Assembly (NCBI RefSeq): GCF_913773635.1
Contig: NZ_CAJYGQ010000013.1
Span: 169,973 to 233,972 of the forward strand
Direction of reading: 5' to 3'
From: an uncultured Mucilaginibacter sp.
GTDB taxonomy: Bacteria; Bacteroidota; Bacteroidia; Sphingobacteriales; Sphingobacteriaceae
Length of the DNA stretch: 64,000 bases
Both the position numbers and the translations under genes were made by a program. Positions 52,517-62,101 of the stretch are shown here, one piece after another; position 1 is the stretch's first letter, and every line of letters begins with the position of its first letter. Below the pieces are notes generated by a model. The model did no database searches and was not told where the DNA came from. It saw only the letters and a program-made list of their open reading frames with translations.

Positions 52517-53692
52517 TTATTTAGCCGAAAATTTGTAGATAGTAGTGGTTTTGTACGTTTGACCCGGCTTGAGCTCCGTTGTAGGGAACGATGGCTTGTT
52601 TGGTGAATCAGGGAAATGCTGAGTTTCAAGACAAAGCGCTGTACGGTATTCATCTTTAGCCCCGCCTTTAAAATTAACTTTACCGGCCATAAAGTTGCCG
52701 CTGTAAAATTGAATTCCAGGCTCATCGGTAAATACTTCCATTACAATGCCGGTTTTATCGCCCTGCAGCGTAGCAATAGCAGTTTTTAAATCATGCTTGT
52801 TTAATACAAAGTTATGATCATAACCGCCGCCATTTTTGATTTGCTCATCACCTTCGCCAATGCGTGAACCAATTTCGGTAGGTTTTCTAAAATCAAAAGG
52901 AGTGTTCTGTACCGGTGCAATTTTTCCGGTTGGTATAAGCTTATCATCAACAGCGGTAATGCCGTCCGCATCTATTTGCAGAGTATGTTTTAAAATTTCG
53001 CCGCTGCCAACACCATTCAAGTTAAAAAACGAGTGATTGGTTAAGTTGATAACGGTAGCCTTATCAGTGGTAGCGGTGTAGTTAATTTCAACTGCATTAT
53101 CGTCAGTTAATTTAAAAACTACTGTAGTTTTAAGGTTACCAGGGAAGCCTTCTTCACCGTCGGCAGCAGTATAGTTTAGCTCAACAGTTTGTCCGTCAAC
53201 TTGCTTTGCGTCCCATACTTTTGCGTTAAAACCATCTTTACCGCCATGTAAGGTGTTTGGTCCGTTGTTTACCGGCAGGCTGTACTCTTTACCTTCTAAA
53301 GTAAATTTAGCACCGCCAATACGGTTACCATACCGGCCAATGGTAGCACCAAAAAAGTTAGGTTTTTCTGATTGAAAGCCGTCCAGGCCAGCCGGACCGG
53401 CAATTACGTCAACCATTTTGCCACTTTTATCGGGCACAAGTAAGCTCACAAGGCGGCCACCATAATTGGTAATTGCGGCTTCAACGCCTTTACTGTTTTT
53501 AAGGGTAAATAATTTTACTTCTTTTCCGTCAACGGCTTTTTCAAAATCTTTGGCCACAGGAAGCTGCACTGCAGCGGTACTGTCTGTCATGTTGGTTTCT
53601 GTTTTTTGGGTTGATTGATTACAGGCGGCCAAAGATAGTAATCCGGCGGCAAGCATCGCGGCATAAAAGCCTTTGTTTTTCATATTGAGCAT
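52517..53692 (-). CDS. galM: Aldose 1-epimerase, exported lipoprotein form
   Basis: A 391-residue mutarotase that interconverts alpha and beta anomers of sugars such as galactose, glucose or xylose. It has a lipoprotein signal (AAGLLSLAAC), then the supersandwich fold with GATIGRYGNRIGGAKFTLEGKEYSL, TLHGGKDGFNAKVWDAK (first His), NLTNHSFFNLNG (second His), GYDHNFVLN, and the catalytic Glu in ALCLETQHFPDSPN. The start is ATG at 53692 or the ATG three codons later (53683), not the far TTG at 53737. Export fits with use of extracellular polysaccharides. Confidence 0.92.
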   Translation of the reverse strand: MLNMKNKGFYAAMLAAGLLSLAACNQSTQKTETNMTDSTAAVQLPVAKDFEKAVDGKEVKLFTLKNSKGVEAAITNYGGRLVSLLVPDKSGKMVDVIAGPAGLDGFQSEKPNFFGATIGRYGNRIGGAKFTLEGKEYSLPVNNGPNTLHGGKDGFNAKVWDAKQVDGQTVELNYTAADGEEGFPGNLKTTVVFKLTDDNAVEINYTATTDKATVINLTNHSFFNLNGVGSGEILKHTLQIDADGITAVDDKLIPTGKIAPVQNTPFDFRKPTEIGSRIGEGDEQIKNGGGYDHNFVLNKHDLKTAIATLQGDKTGIVMEVFTDEPGIQFYSGNFMAGKVNFKGGAKDEYRTALCLETQHFPDSPNKPSFPTTELKPGQTYKTTTIYKFSAK

Positions 53693-53813
53693 AACTGGTT
53701 TGTTTGGGTTGGTTAGTTTGATGTATATTGCCTGCAACTGTGCAAGATTTTAATTGCGGCCTAAAATGTGCAAAAAAAACAGCATTAGCAATAATGGCCT
53801 TATCAACATTTAA

Positions 53814-54962
53814 TCATTTTGTCTCATATTGTTTATTATACCGCTGCTGGTGCTGCGGACCATACACAGCCAAGGGCGTCAGCTTGTCCTGAAACAATAC
53901 ACTATCGCTTTTATAAAACTCAAAAAAATCAACTGCACTACCCTGGCCCGGGTAAGGTGCATAATAATGTTCAGGACCATTATTGCGCCAAATTAAAACG
54001 TAAGAAAGCTGCTTGTATTCTGATAGCAAAGGTAACAGTTGCTTTGTCCACCAGTTTGTATCAGGTATACCCTGGTAACCGGTTTCGGCAATTGCTGTTA
54101 ACTTCTTATGCTCAGTTGCTGCCTGCTGCATAATGTCAAGCTGCCGTTTCATGTGAATTTGGTAGGTATCAGCACTATCAAGCTGGTAGCGGTCAAAACT
54201 TAGTATATCAACATATTCATCTCCGGGGTAACGGCCCATCATTTCCCAATCAGTATAAAAATCGGCAGCCGAGTAAACCATTATAAGGTTGTGCAAATGC
54301 TTTTCGTTACGAAGATAGTTGACGGTAAACTGCCATAACAAAGCCAGGTCATCAGGAGTACCATTATCATAGCCCCACCAAAACCAATTGCCCGTAAGCT
54401 CATGAAATGGCCTGAATAATAAAGGAATCGGTTCACCGGCCGAGCCACGCAATGTGCTGAGATATTTGGCAGCCCGGTTCAACCAGGTTAAATATACCTC
54501 GTGATGGGTACCGCCAGGTAAAAGCTGTTTTAAAATAACTGCTGATGTATCCCACGATGTTTTTAAGGTAAAGGGGTTGTTCATGTGCCAGCAAAACGTG
54601 TTTATACCGCCCCGCTCGTATGCCTGGCGCACAAGTTTTGCCTGGGTTGTAAAAGGAATTTGATTTATGTCCCACAAACTGTCAAGCTCGATGCCTGAAA
54701 GGTCCCAGCCGTAAACCGCAGGATAGACGCCCGTTACGTTTTTCACGTCAGAGCTGTCTTTGAGTTTCCAATTTACACCGTATGCCGTATCATCATGATG
54801 GCCAAACATTACACCGCTACCGGCCATTTTTTGCATACTGTTAAACAAGTATTTGGTTTCGGGTGTGGCAAGTGAGTCAGACGGCATCATGCTTTGTGCC
54901 TTAGCTAAATTTAACATGCCTATTATCAGCAAAATACCTAAGGCTTGTAGTTTGAAAAACAT
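53814..54962 (-). CDS. Glycoside hydrolase family 26, beta-mannanase type
   Basis: A 382-residue exported enzyme (signal peptide to about KAQ, residue 23). The GH26 acid/base is Glu188 in LLFRPFHELTGNWFWWG and the nucleophile is Glu293 in AIAETGYQG; SGVMFGHHDDTAYG and TFCWHMNNP are further family motifs. GH26 enzymes cleave beta-1,4-mannan or related beta-glycans. Encoded upstream of galM and the AXE1 esterase on the same strand, it suggests a small mannan-use cluster without SusC/SusD partners in this window. Confidence 0.9.
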   Translation of the reverse strand: MFFKLQALGILLIIGMLNLAKAQSMMPSDSLATPETKYLFNSMQKMAGSGVMFGHHDDTAYGVNWKLKDSSDVKNVTGVYPAVYGWDLSGIELDSLWDINQIPFTTQAKLVRQAYERGGINTFCWHMNNPFTLKTSWDTSAVILKQLLPGGTHHEVYLTWLNRAAKYLSTLRGSAGEPIPLLFRPFHELTGNWFWWGYDNGTPDDLALLWQFTVNYLRNEKHLHNLIMVYSAADFYTDWEMMGRYPGDEYVDILSFDRYQLDSADTYQIHMKRQLDIMQQAATEHKKLTAIAETGYQGIPDTNWWTKQLLPLLSEYKQLSYVLIWRNNGPEHYYAPYPGQGSAVDFFEFYKSDSVLFQDKLTPLAVYGPQHQQRYNKQYETK

Positions 54963-55067
54963 TAAATCAAATATGGGGTTTTTAAAAAGTTTTTACATTG
55001 CCCGAACATAACTTTAGGGCATTTTTTAGGTTAGTTAAAAATATGATGTAATTTTACGGCCTCTTAA

Positions 55068-55877
55068 ATGGATCAACAAAACAGCACATCTGCCGAGCTA
55101 CCAAAGGCCGAACCATCAATTTTTAAAGGATTTAAACAGTTCTTTATTGATGTTTATGATGTATTTCGCTTCATATTCCGCTTCTTTAAAGAAGTGTTTG
55201 CACCGCCGTACGAATTCAGGGAGCTAATAAAGCAATGCTGGGAAGTGGGTGTACGCTCTTTACTGCTTATAACCGTAACCGGTTTTATTGTAGGCTTAAT
55301 ATTTACTAAACAATCAAGGCCATCATTGCTGCAGTTTGGTGCAACCTCATGGATTCCGTCTTTGGTTTCCATAGCTATTATGCGTGCCCTTGCACCTTTG
55401 GTTACAGCGCTCATCAGCGCCGGGCGCGTAGGCTCAAGTATTGGTGCCGAGCTTGGATCAATGCGCGTAACTGAGCAAATTGATGCCATGGAAGTTTCAG
55501 GAACGCATCCATTTAAATACCTAGTTTGCATGCGTACGCTTGCAACTACAATTGCCATCCCCCTATTATCGGTATACAATGGTTTGATTGCCATGCTTGG
55601 CGGTTATCTGAATGTTTACGTTAATGAAGGCACCAGTTTTACAACGTATGTTCAGCAGTTTTTTCAACCGTTAGGATATATTGATTTCTTTTCATCGTTA
55701 GCTAAAGCAACCATCTTTGGTTTTACTATTGGTATTGTTGGGAGCTATAAGGGCTGGAACTCATCAAGCGGTACAGCAGGTGTGGGTAAGGCAGCTAATT
55801 CAGCTGTGGTTACGGCCATGTTCCTGGTGTTTATTGAAGAGGTAATTATTGTACAAATAACCGGCTGGTTCCGCTAA
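55068..55877 (+). CDS. mlaE: MlaE-family lipid ABC transporter permease
   Basis: A 269-residue permease with the MlaE signature: FTKQSRPSLLQFGATSWIPSLVSIAIMRALAPLVTALISAGRVGSSIGAELGSMRVTEQIDAMEVSGTHPFKYLVCMRTLAT, including the SAGRVGSSIGAELGSMRVTEQIDAL region and about five membrane helices. It forms the inner-membrane channel of the lipid transporter with MlaF and MlaD, encoded directly after it, which moves phospholipids between the two membranes. ATG at 55068. Confidence 0.93.
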   Translation: MDQQNSTSAELPKAEPSIFKGFKQFFIDVYDVFRFIFRFFKEVFAPPYEFRELIKQCWEVGVRSLLLITVTGFIVGLIFTKQSRPSLLQFGATSWIPSLVSIAIMRALAPLVTALISAGRVGSSIGAELGSMRVTEQIDAMEVSGTHPFKYLVCMRTLATTIAIPLLSVYNGLIAMLGGYLNVYVNEGTSFTTYVQQFFQPLGYIDFFSSLAKATIFGFTIGIVGSYKGWNSSSGTAGVGKAANSAVVTAMFLVFIEEVIIVQITGWFR

Positions 55878-55888
55878 ACAAATAAAAA

Positions 55889-56662
55889 ATGGGAAAGCAA
55901 CACCACGCCATAAATTATAACGAGAAAGTGATAAGCATAAAGGGTTTAACAAAATCCTTCGGCAGCTATCACGTACTTCGGGGTATAGACCTCGACTTGT
56001 TTAAAAACGAAAACCTTGTTGTTTTAGGTCGCTCGGGTACAGGTAAATCTGTGTTAATTAAAATAATATCGGGCTTGTTAAGGGCCGATGCCGGGCAGGT
56101 TAACGTACTAGGGAACGAAGTGGTTGGCATAAGCACGCGCGATTTGCAGGAACTTAGGCGCCGCATAGGTTTTTCGTTTCAAAACAGTGCGCTGTATGAC
56201 AGTATGACCGTGCGCAAAAATCTGGAGTTTCCGTTGGTGCGTAACCAAAAAAACTTAAAGCGCAAGGAGATTGACAGTATGGTTGAACGGGTGCTTGAAG
56301 CCGTTGGTTTAAAGCAAACCATTAATCAAATGCCCGCCGAGCTATCGGGCGGTCAGCGTAAGCGCATTGGCATAGCCCGTACCTTAATTTTACGGCCCGA
56401 AATAATGCTGTACGATGAGCCCACGGCCGGGCTTGACCCCATCACATCGATGGAAATAAATAACTTAATTAACAGCGTGCAGGAGCGCTTTAATACATCA
56501 TCTATCATCATCACCCATGACCTTACCTGCGCTAAGGCGGTTGGCGACAGGGTGGCTATGCTTTTAGATGGACAGTTTCAACGCCAGGGTGCGTTTGAAG
56601 AGGTTTTTGATACCGATGATGTACGCGTGAAACAGTTTTACGACTATAACTTTACCGATTGA
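55889..56662 (+). CDS. mlaF: MlaF-family lipid ABC transporter ATPase
   Basis: A 257-residue ATP-binding protein. Walker A is GRSGTGKSVLIK (residues about 48-59), Q-loop FSFQNSALYDSMTV, signature LSGGQRKRIGIARTL, Walker B IMLYDEPTAGLDP, and the switch His in IIITHDL. It is 11 nt after mlaE and 4 nt before mlaD. Confidence 0.95.
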   Translation: MGKQHHAINYNEKVISIKGLTKSFGSYHVLRGIDLDLFKNENLVVLGRSGTGKSVLIKIISGLLRADAGQVNVLGNEVVGISTRDLQELRRRIGFSFQNSALYDSMTVRKNLEFPLVRNQKNLKRKEIDSMVERVLEAVGLKQTINQMPAELSGGQRKRIGIARTLILRPEIMLYDEPTAGLDPITSMEINNLINSVQERFNTSSIIITHDLTCAKAVGDRVAMLLDGQFQRQGAFEEVFDTDDVRVKQFYDYNFTD

Positions 56663-56666
56663 TATA

Positions 56667-57659
56667 ATGGAATTAAAAGAAAATAAGTATGCTTTTTGGG
56701 TAGGCCTGTTTATAGCAGCAGGTGTGCTCATTTTTGTTGTAGGCATATTCACCTTAGGCAACCAGCAAAAAAGCTTTAACGATGGTTTGCACCTGCGTGC
56801 CCGTTTCGCAAACGTGTCGGGGTTGATAAAAGGTAACAACGTTTGGTTTTCGGGCGTAAAGGTGGGTACTATCAAAAAAATCACCTTCAGCGGTATTAAC
56901 CAGGTTGATGTTGATTTTAATGTAGATCCATCAATCCAGCAATACATTCACAAAGATGCGGTAGCAGAGATAAGTTCTGAAGGGTTTATTGGTAACAAAA
57001 TTATAGCTATTGATGGTGGCACCCCTTCGGCTCCGGTGATTGAAAACGGCACGCTTATGAACTCAAAAGGTATGCTTAATACCGACGAGATTATGAAGAC
57101 GTTTCAAAAAAACAATCAAAACCTCGTATCAATTACCACCGACTTTAAAACCCTGGCTAAAAACATGGTTGAAGGCAAAGGTTTAGCAGGCTCTTTACTG
57201 GCCGACTCCGCATTGGCTTTACAATTTAGAACTGTTGTAGCCAACCTTCAAAGCACAACCTTGCGCACGTCACAAATGGCTAGCGAGCTTAACCGCTTTG
57301 GTGTAAAAATGAATACTAAAGGTGGCCTTGCCGATAAAATGCTTACTGATACCGCAGTATTTGCCAAACTACAGCAATCAGCCAATCAATTGCAGGAAGC
57401 AACAGCTAACGCCGGTGTACTTACAGACAATTTAAATAAAGCAAGTGCCAAGCTAAACAGCACTGATAATCCTATGGGTGCATTGCTTAACGATCAAAAA
57501 TCGGCAGAAGAATTAAAAAGCATGCTTCACTATCTTAATGAAAGTTCAATTAAGTTGAATGACGACCTTGAAGCTGTTCAGCATAACTTTTTGTTAAGAG
57601 GCTTTTTCAAAAAACGCGAAAAAGAGGAGAAGAAAGCTCAGGAAGCTCCAAAAAAATAA
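56667..57659 (+). CDS. mlaD: MlaD-type MCE-domain protein
   Basis: A 330-residue protein anchored by one N-terminal helix (YAFWVGLFIAAGVLIFVVGIFTLG), followed by the MCE domain (FNDGLHLRARFANVSGLIKGNNVWFSGVKVGTIKKITFSGINQVDVDFNVD) and a long helical C-terminal part that would form a periplasmic tunnel. The basic tail (KKREKEEKKAQEAPKK) is unusual. Together with MlaE and MlaF it makes a lipid shuttle; MlaB and MlaC are not seen. In this lipid-rich window it may also carry sphingolipids, which is only conjecture. Confidence 0.92.
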   Translation: MELKENKYAFWVGLFIAAGVLIFVVGIFTLGNQQKSFNDGLHLRARFANVSGLIKGNNVWFSGVKVGTIKKITFSGINQVDVDFNVDPSIQQYIHKDAVAEISSEGFIGNKIIAIDGGTPSAPVIENGTLMNSKGMLNTDEIMKTFQKNNQNLVSITTDFKTLAKNMVEGKGLAGSLLADSALALQFRTVVANLQSTTLRTSQMASELNRFGVKMNTKGGLADKMLTDTAVFAKLQQSANQLQEATANAGVLTDNLNKASAKLNSTDNPMGALLNDQKSAEELKSMLHYLNESSIKLNDDLEAVQHNFLLRGFFKKREKEEKKAQEAPKK

Positions 57660-57692
57660 TCAGGAATTCTGGCTTGCTTAAGCCGTATGTTA

Positions 57693-57743
57693 TAAAGCAA
57701 TGTTGCATTTTGTTAACGAAATGCAACATTGCTTTATTTTTTT
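57693..57743 (+). terminator. Terminator of the mla operon
   Basis: A perfect 18-bp stem (57693-57710 with 57719-57736) with an 8-nt loop, followed by TTTTTTT. Confidence 0.88.
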
Positions 57744-57790
57744 GCGTATAGGTGAATAAATAATTAACGCAAAGAAAAACAGCATTGAGC

Positions 57791-58558
57791 ATGTTACTCG
57801 ATTTTAGTGAGAAAACCATACTTATAACCGGCGGTTCGCGCGGTATAGGTAAAGCTTGTGCAATGCTGTTTGCATCGTTAAATGCAGATGTTATAATTAC
57901 TTATAACAAAAACCTGGATGAAGCGGAAAGGACAATCACCCAACTCCCACACCGAGGTAATCACGCCCTGTATCAGTTAGACCAAAGTAAACCCAAATGC
58001 GTACAACGTTTTTTTGACAAATTTTTAGACCATTACTCTCAATTAGATGTATTAGTGAACAATGCGGGCATATACATTGAGCACAAAATAGAAGAAGTTG
58101 AATTTAATGAATGGCAGCACACCTGGCAAGACACCATAAATACTAACTTAAACGGTGTAGCAAACCTGTGTTATTTTGCCTCCAGGCAAATGATGCATCA
58201 GGGAGGCGGCAAAATAATCAATATTTCATCGCGAGGGGCTTTCCGGGGCGAACCCAATCACCCGGCTTATGCCGCAAGTAAGGCGGGCCTCAATGCTATG
58301 AGCCAGTCTTTAGCTGTTAGTCTTGCACCTAGTAATATCAGTGTGCACATTATAGCACCAGGCTTTGTTGAAACTGATATGACAACCGCCATACTAAATG
58401 CAGATGAAGGGAAAGATATTAAAGAGCAAAGCCCCTTTAACCGCGTGGCCACAACAGATGAGGTTGCACGTTTGGCAGCTGTTTATGCTTCAGAAGGGTT
58501 TGAGTTTACAAGTGGCGGTATAATAGATATTAACGGAGCCTCCTATTTGAGAACATAA
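57791..58558 (+). CDS. Short-chain dehydrogenase/reductase, FabG-like
   Basis: A 255-residue classical SDR: ILITGGSRGIGKACAMLFASLNADVIITYNKN, VNNAGIYIEHKI, NISSRGAFRGEPNHPAYAASKAGLNAMSQSLAVSLAPSNISVHIIAPGFVETDMT (Ser, Tyr, Lys catalytic set), and a C-terminal GGIIDINGASYLRT. It resembles 3-oxoacyl-ACP reductases, though the substrate is not certain. The ATG at 57791 follows a TTG two codons earlier that I do not use. Confidence 0.88.
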   Translation: MLLDFSEKTILITGGSRGIGKACAMLFASLNADVIITYNKNLDEAERTITQLPHRGNHALYQLDQSKPKCVQRFFDKFLDHYSQLDVLVNNAGIYIEHKIEEVEFNEWQHTWQDTINTNLNGVANLCYFASRQMMHQGGGKIINISSRGAFRGEPNHPAYAASKAGLNAMSQSLAVSLAPSNISVHIIAPGFVETDMTTAILNADEGKDIKEQSPFNRVATTDEVARLAAVYASEGFEFTSGGIIDINGASYLRT

Positions 58559-58604
58559 AGCACCACTCTTCATCACACTGCCAAAGCGTATAAACAGCCA
58601 AGGC

Positions 58605-59144
58605 CTACCCTATGAGGGAGTGTTTTATACCATCAAATATACTTTCAAAAAACGTAGGAATACTAAGTCCGTTACTGTGATTAAAGTATATAAAAATTAT
58701 GAGTACTATGGCCGCAATAATAATAAGACGCTTAAACAAATAGCCGATAAATACAATTGCCAACGGAATTACAACAAGCCACATCCAGCTAATTTTCCAC
58801 GGACTTAACTTTTCCCCTCGTTTAAAAATGTAATAAAGCACCGAGTATGAACCCGACTCATTTCTATGCTTTACATACATAAAAGTTGATTTTTGAAGCT
58901 TTTGGCGGTAAAAACCCGTACCATTTTGAAAGTTAAGCTCGTACTGGAAGCCATTTATAGTAAAGGCAAATTTCCCGTTTACATTTTCCTGTATTTGTTC
59001 AAGCGAATCGGTAGCTACGATGGCTACCTCGTTTTGCGCAAACGGGTTTTCCTTTACAACAAACTTTTTGATGCTCACCGTATCAGCTACAGCAACCGCC
59101 ATTGATGTAGTAAGCAAAATAACAGCCAAGAGAAGCTTTTTCAT
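58605..59144 (-). CDS. Hypothetical membrane protein, 179 aa
   Basis: An exported protein with signal peptide (MKKLLLAVILLTTSMAVAVA), a beta-rich periplasmic part (VSIKKFVVKENPFAQNEVAIVATDSLEQIQENVNGKFAFTINGFQYELNFQNGTGFYRQKLQKSTFMYVKHRNESGSYSVLYYIFKRG) and two C-terminal membrane helices. I do not recognise the family. Confidence 0.65.
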   Translation of the reverse strand: MKKLLLAVILLTTSMAVAVADTVSIKKFVVKENPFAQNEVAIVATDSLEQIQENVNGKFAFTINGFQYELNFQNGTGFYRQKLQKSTFMYVKHRNESGSYSVLYYIFKRGEKLSPWKISWMWLVVIPLAIVFIGYLFKRLIIIAAIVLIIFIYFNHSNGLSIPTFFESIFDGIKHSLIG

Positions 59145-59174
59145 TTTTTAATATGTAAACCAGTAATGGGTTTA

Positions 59175-59684
59175 TTATTGCCCGTTTAGCAGGTAAATAT
59201 AAAAATTTAATACCGACGCAAAGCTTACCCACAGCAAATAGGGCAACAAAAGCCACGCCGCCGGTTTACTGAATTTTGAAAAGTAAAACATATTGACAAT
59301 GATGCTCAACCACAATAAAGCTATTACAATTAAACCACCAAGAATTTGGTGCATACCAAAGAACACAAACGACCACGAAAAGTTCAAGGCCAATTGTATA
59401 ACATAAACGAAAACCACTGTACCAAATGCTTGGTGAAGATGCCGGTTTTTCCAAACAAGCCAGGCGGCTATGGCAATTAGCAGATACAGCGTTGTCCAAA
59501 CCGGGGCAAAAAGCCAGTTGGGTGGATTAAATGATGGTTTGGTTAGCGTTGCATACCATCCGGATATTTCGGGCCGGGTAAACATGGAAGCTGTAAAGGC
59601 AATTCCTTCCGTTATTAAAATGCTTAAAATTAAAGCCAGCCATTTACCTGCGCCGGCCTTTTGCTGTACATACAAAGTAGCCAT
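59175..59684 (-). CDS. tspO: TspO/MBR-family protein
   Basis: A 169-residue five-helix membrane protein. Signature regions: GWYATLTKPSFNPPNWLFAPVWTTLYLLIAIAAWLVW, VIQLALNFSWSFVFFGMHQILGGL and AAWLLLPYLLWVSFASVLNFYIYLLN. TspO binds porphyrins and other hydrophobic ligands and is linked with stress and tetrapyrrole handling; its exact role in Bacteroidota is not settled. Confidence 0.94.
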   Translation of the reverse strand: MATLYVQQKAGAGKWLALILSILITEGIAFTASMFTRPEISGWYATLTKPSFNPPNWLFAPVWTTLYLLIAIAAWLVWKNRHLHQAFGTVVFVYVIQLALNFSWSFVFFGMHQILGGLIVIALLWLSIIVNMFYFSKFSKPAAWLLLPYLLWVSFASVLNFYIYLLNGQ

Positions 59685-59730
59685 GAGGTTTTAACAAACA
59701 AAAAGCAAATAGGTTGATGGTTATGAAATG

Positions 59731-61929
59731 CTATGACACGCCTGCAAGAGCCTCATAAAGCTTTTCTATTTCAATAGGTTTACGCAAAAAACCATTGAAA
59801 TAGGTGTTATACTCTTCATGATGCTCGGCAGTAACATCGGCAGTTAAAGCAAAAATAGGTGTATGTGTATTAGGGTTATGATTATTACGAATATGAATAG
59901 TCGCATCAAAACCGTTCATTTCGGGCATGTGTATGTCCATCAAAATAAAATCAAAGGTTTTATTGGCCGCCTTTTCAATAGCATCAACCCCGTTTATCGC
60001 ATGCTCGGCTGTAACACCCCAATTTGATAATAACTTACGTGCTACCATTGCGTTAATCATATTATCGTCGGCCAGCAGCGCAACCTTGTTTTGCAAACGG
60101 TTTAGCGGCTTACCCTTACCTGCTTTTTTAATACCTGCCTTTTTTAACCGCAGCTCGAAGTAAAAGCATGACCCTTTTCCAACAACGCTGGTAAAGTGAA
60201 TGTTACTTTGATGAAGTTCAATTAGCTTTTTCACTATCGCCAAGCCTAAGCCCGACCCTCCCTGCTTACGCGTTGTTACGCTTTTGGGCTGGGTAAAACT
60301 GTTAAACATCTCATCAAAAAATTCACTTGGTATGCCTATACCTGTATCAGTTACTTTGAACTTTATGGTGTCAAATTCTCCGGTTGAGTTTATCAGCTTT
60401 ACATCAACCGAAACCTTACCTTCATCGGTAAACTTAATAGCATTGCTAATGAGGTTATTTATGATCTGCGATACCTTTGCCTCATCAAATTCATAAACCT
60501 CTGCGATACGGTTGTCAACATGCAAACTGGTTTCGATACCCTTGCTGCGAGCCATATTATCATACGTATTACTTAGGTTTTTTAATAGCTTAAGTAAGTT
60601 TGATGGCCGCTGTTCAAGCTGCATCTTACCTGTATCAAGCTTGGTAAAATCAAGTATATCGTTTATAATTAAAAGCAGGTTGTTGGCGGCAAATTTTAAA
60701 GAATCAAGCAATTGCTTGTCCTCATCATCAACACGCTCAGCCAGTAGGGAGCTAATGGTGATTACTGCGTTAAGCGGCGTACGAATTTCGTGGCTCATGG
60801 TTGAGAGAAAATTCTGCTTTATGGAAGCCGCCTCTTCCGCACGTTGTTGATTTTGTATTATACGCTCGCGCTCCTTATCCATTTGCGCCTGCTTCTCGGT
60901 AGATTCTATTCGGTTTATTAGCTCATAGTTTTCAATTACCTTCTGGGTTTGTGCATTAATAACCGTTTCTTTCTGATGCAAGTATTGCTCCAAATATTCC
61001 AGCGATCGTTGTGTATCACCCTCCTGTTTGTAAATGCGATACAGCTGATATGATGATTTAAAGCTGGTATAAATAATATTATACTTTGTACTGAAACGAA
61101 GCGCCCTATCAAGCAGTTTTTTTGCGCGTTCAAATTGTCCCGTTTTGGTATATAATGAGCCTAATTTGCAGTAAACCATTGCCAAGCCAAGCCTCTCGCC
61201 CATCTGGTAATGTATATCAAGCGCCTTACGGAAATCGATTTCAGCGGCAGACCAATTTTGCTGGGCAGCATGCACTTTAGCGCGGGCATAAAGTGCAAAT
61301 GCTAATCCACGTACATCGCCACTTTTTGTTTTAATGGAGATTGACTTACCGGCTATTTTCATGGCAAGCTGCACTTTATCCATTTTCAAATAAATTCCCG
61401 AAAGCGGATTATAGGCGTTAGCAATCAGGTCAATATCTTTAACCTTTTTTGCTGCATCAATAGCCCCGGTGTATGACCGGATGGCATTTTTACGATCGCC
61501 GAAATACTCATAAATAGTACCTAGTGATTTTTGCGCACGCGCCTCATTGTGATAGTCGTTGTACTTACGGTAAACTCGTAAGCTATCCATCAGGTTAACC
61601 AATCCTAAATGATAGTTATCTGTTTTATAATAAACGCCTGCAATATTATACTTAGCATCGGCTATACCGCGCTCATCATCAAGCTGCTCAAAATATTTGA
61701 TGGCATCTTTAGCCATGCGTAAGGAGCGCTTATACTCCCCTCTTATCATATAAAATAATGATAATAGGTTCAGGCTTTTACCTATTAGCTGCTTATCATC
61801 ACGTTTGCGGCTTAAAGCAAGGGCCCGGCCGGCAACAACTATGCTTTGCTTTAAGTTATGACCACGACTTGAATATGCGTTATGTAATAATGACATAACA
61901 TCATGACTACCCATAAACCTGTCGCTCAT
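59731..61929 (-). CDS. TPR-containing hybrid sensor histidine kinase/response regulator
   Basis: A 732-residue soluble kinase. Residues about 10-320 hold tetratricopeptide-like repeats (for example NIAGVYYKTDNYHLGLVNLMDSLRVYRKYND); then a coiled coil; HisKA with His380 in FLSTMSHEIRTPLNAV; HATPase with NNLISNAIKFTDEGK, VTDTGIGIP and GGSGLGLAIVKKL; and a receiver domain with Asp665 in FILMDIHMPEMNG and Lys717. There is no signal peptide or membrane helix, unlike the related periplasmic-TPR kinases, so it senses an internal protein or state. The ATG at 61929 replaces a GTG twelve codons upstream. No partner regulator is adjacent. Confidence 0.92.
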   Translation of the reverse strand: MSDRFMGSHDVMSLLHNAYSSRGHNLKQSIVVAGRALALSRKRDDKQLIGKSLNLLSLFYMIRGEYKRSLRMAKDAIKYFEQLDDERGIADAKYNIAGVYYKTDNYHLGLVNLMDSLRVYRKYNDYHNEARAQKSLGTIYEYFGDRKNAIRSYTGAIDAAKKVKDIDLIANAYNPLSGIYLKMDKVQLAMKIAGKSISIKTKSGDVRGLAFALYARAKVHAAQQNWSAAEIDFRKALDIHYQMGERLGLAMVYCKLGSLYTKTGQFERAKKLLDRALRFSTKYNIIYTSFKSSYQLYRIYKQEGDTQRSLEYLEQYLHQKETVINAQTQKVIENYELINRIESTEKQAQMDKERERIIQNQQRAEEAASIKQNFLSTMSHEIRTPLNAVITISSLLAERVDDEDKQLLDSLKFAANNLLLIINDILDFTKLDTGKMQLEQRPSNLLKLLKNLSNTYDNMARSKGIETSLHVDNRIAEVYEFDEAKVSQIINNLISNAIKFTDEGKVSVDVKLINSTGEFDTIKFKVTDTGIGIPSEFFDEMFNSFTQPKSVTTRKQGGSGLGLAIVKKLIELHQSNIHFTSVVGKGSCFYFELRLKKAGIKKAGKGKPLNRLQNKVALLADDNMINAMVARKLLSNWGVTAEHAINGVDAIEKAANKTFDFILMDIHMPEMNGFDATIHIRNNHNPNTHTPIFALTADVTAEHHEEYNTYFNGFLRKPIEIEKLYEALAGVS

Positions 61930-62085
61930 TTGAAAAATTAAAAAATTTAAGTCTGTGGTTATCACAGCAATCAGGATGCTGTTATACCAAAGTAAATAAA
62001 TAATATATTATAAGATAAATTATTTAACATATATTTTTTGCTCCAACTGCTGAATATGGAATTACCAAACAGGCAATAATTGTAC

Positions 62086-62093
62086 TAGATTTG
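62086..62093 (+). promoter_or_regulatory. -7 promoter box for the pseudouridine synthase gene
   Basis: Reads TAGATTTG and ends 8 nt before the ATG, so the leader is very short at most. Confidence 0.4.
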
Positions 62094-62101
62094 CCCCCCT
62101 C

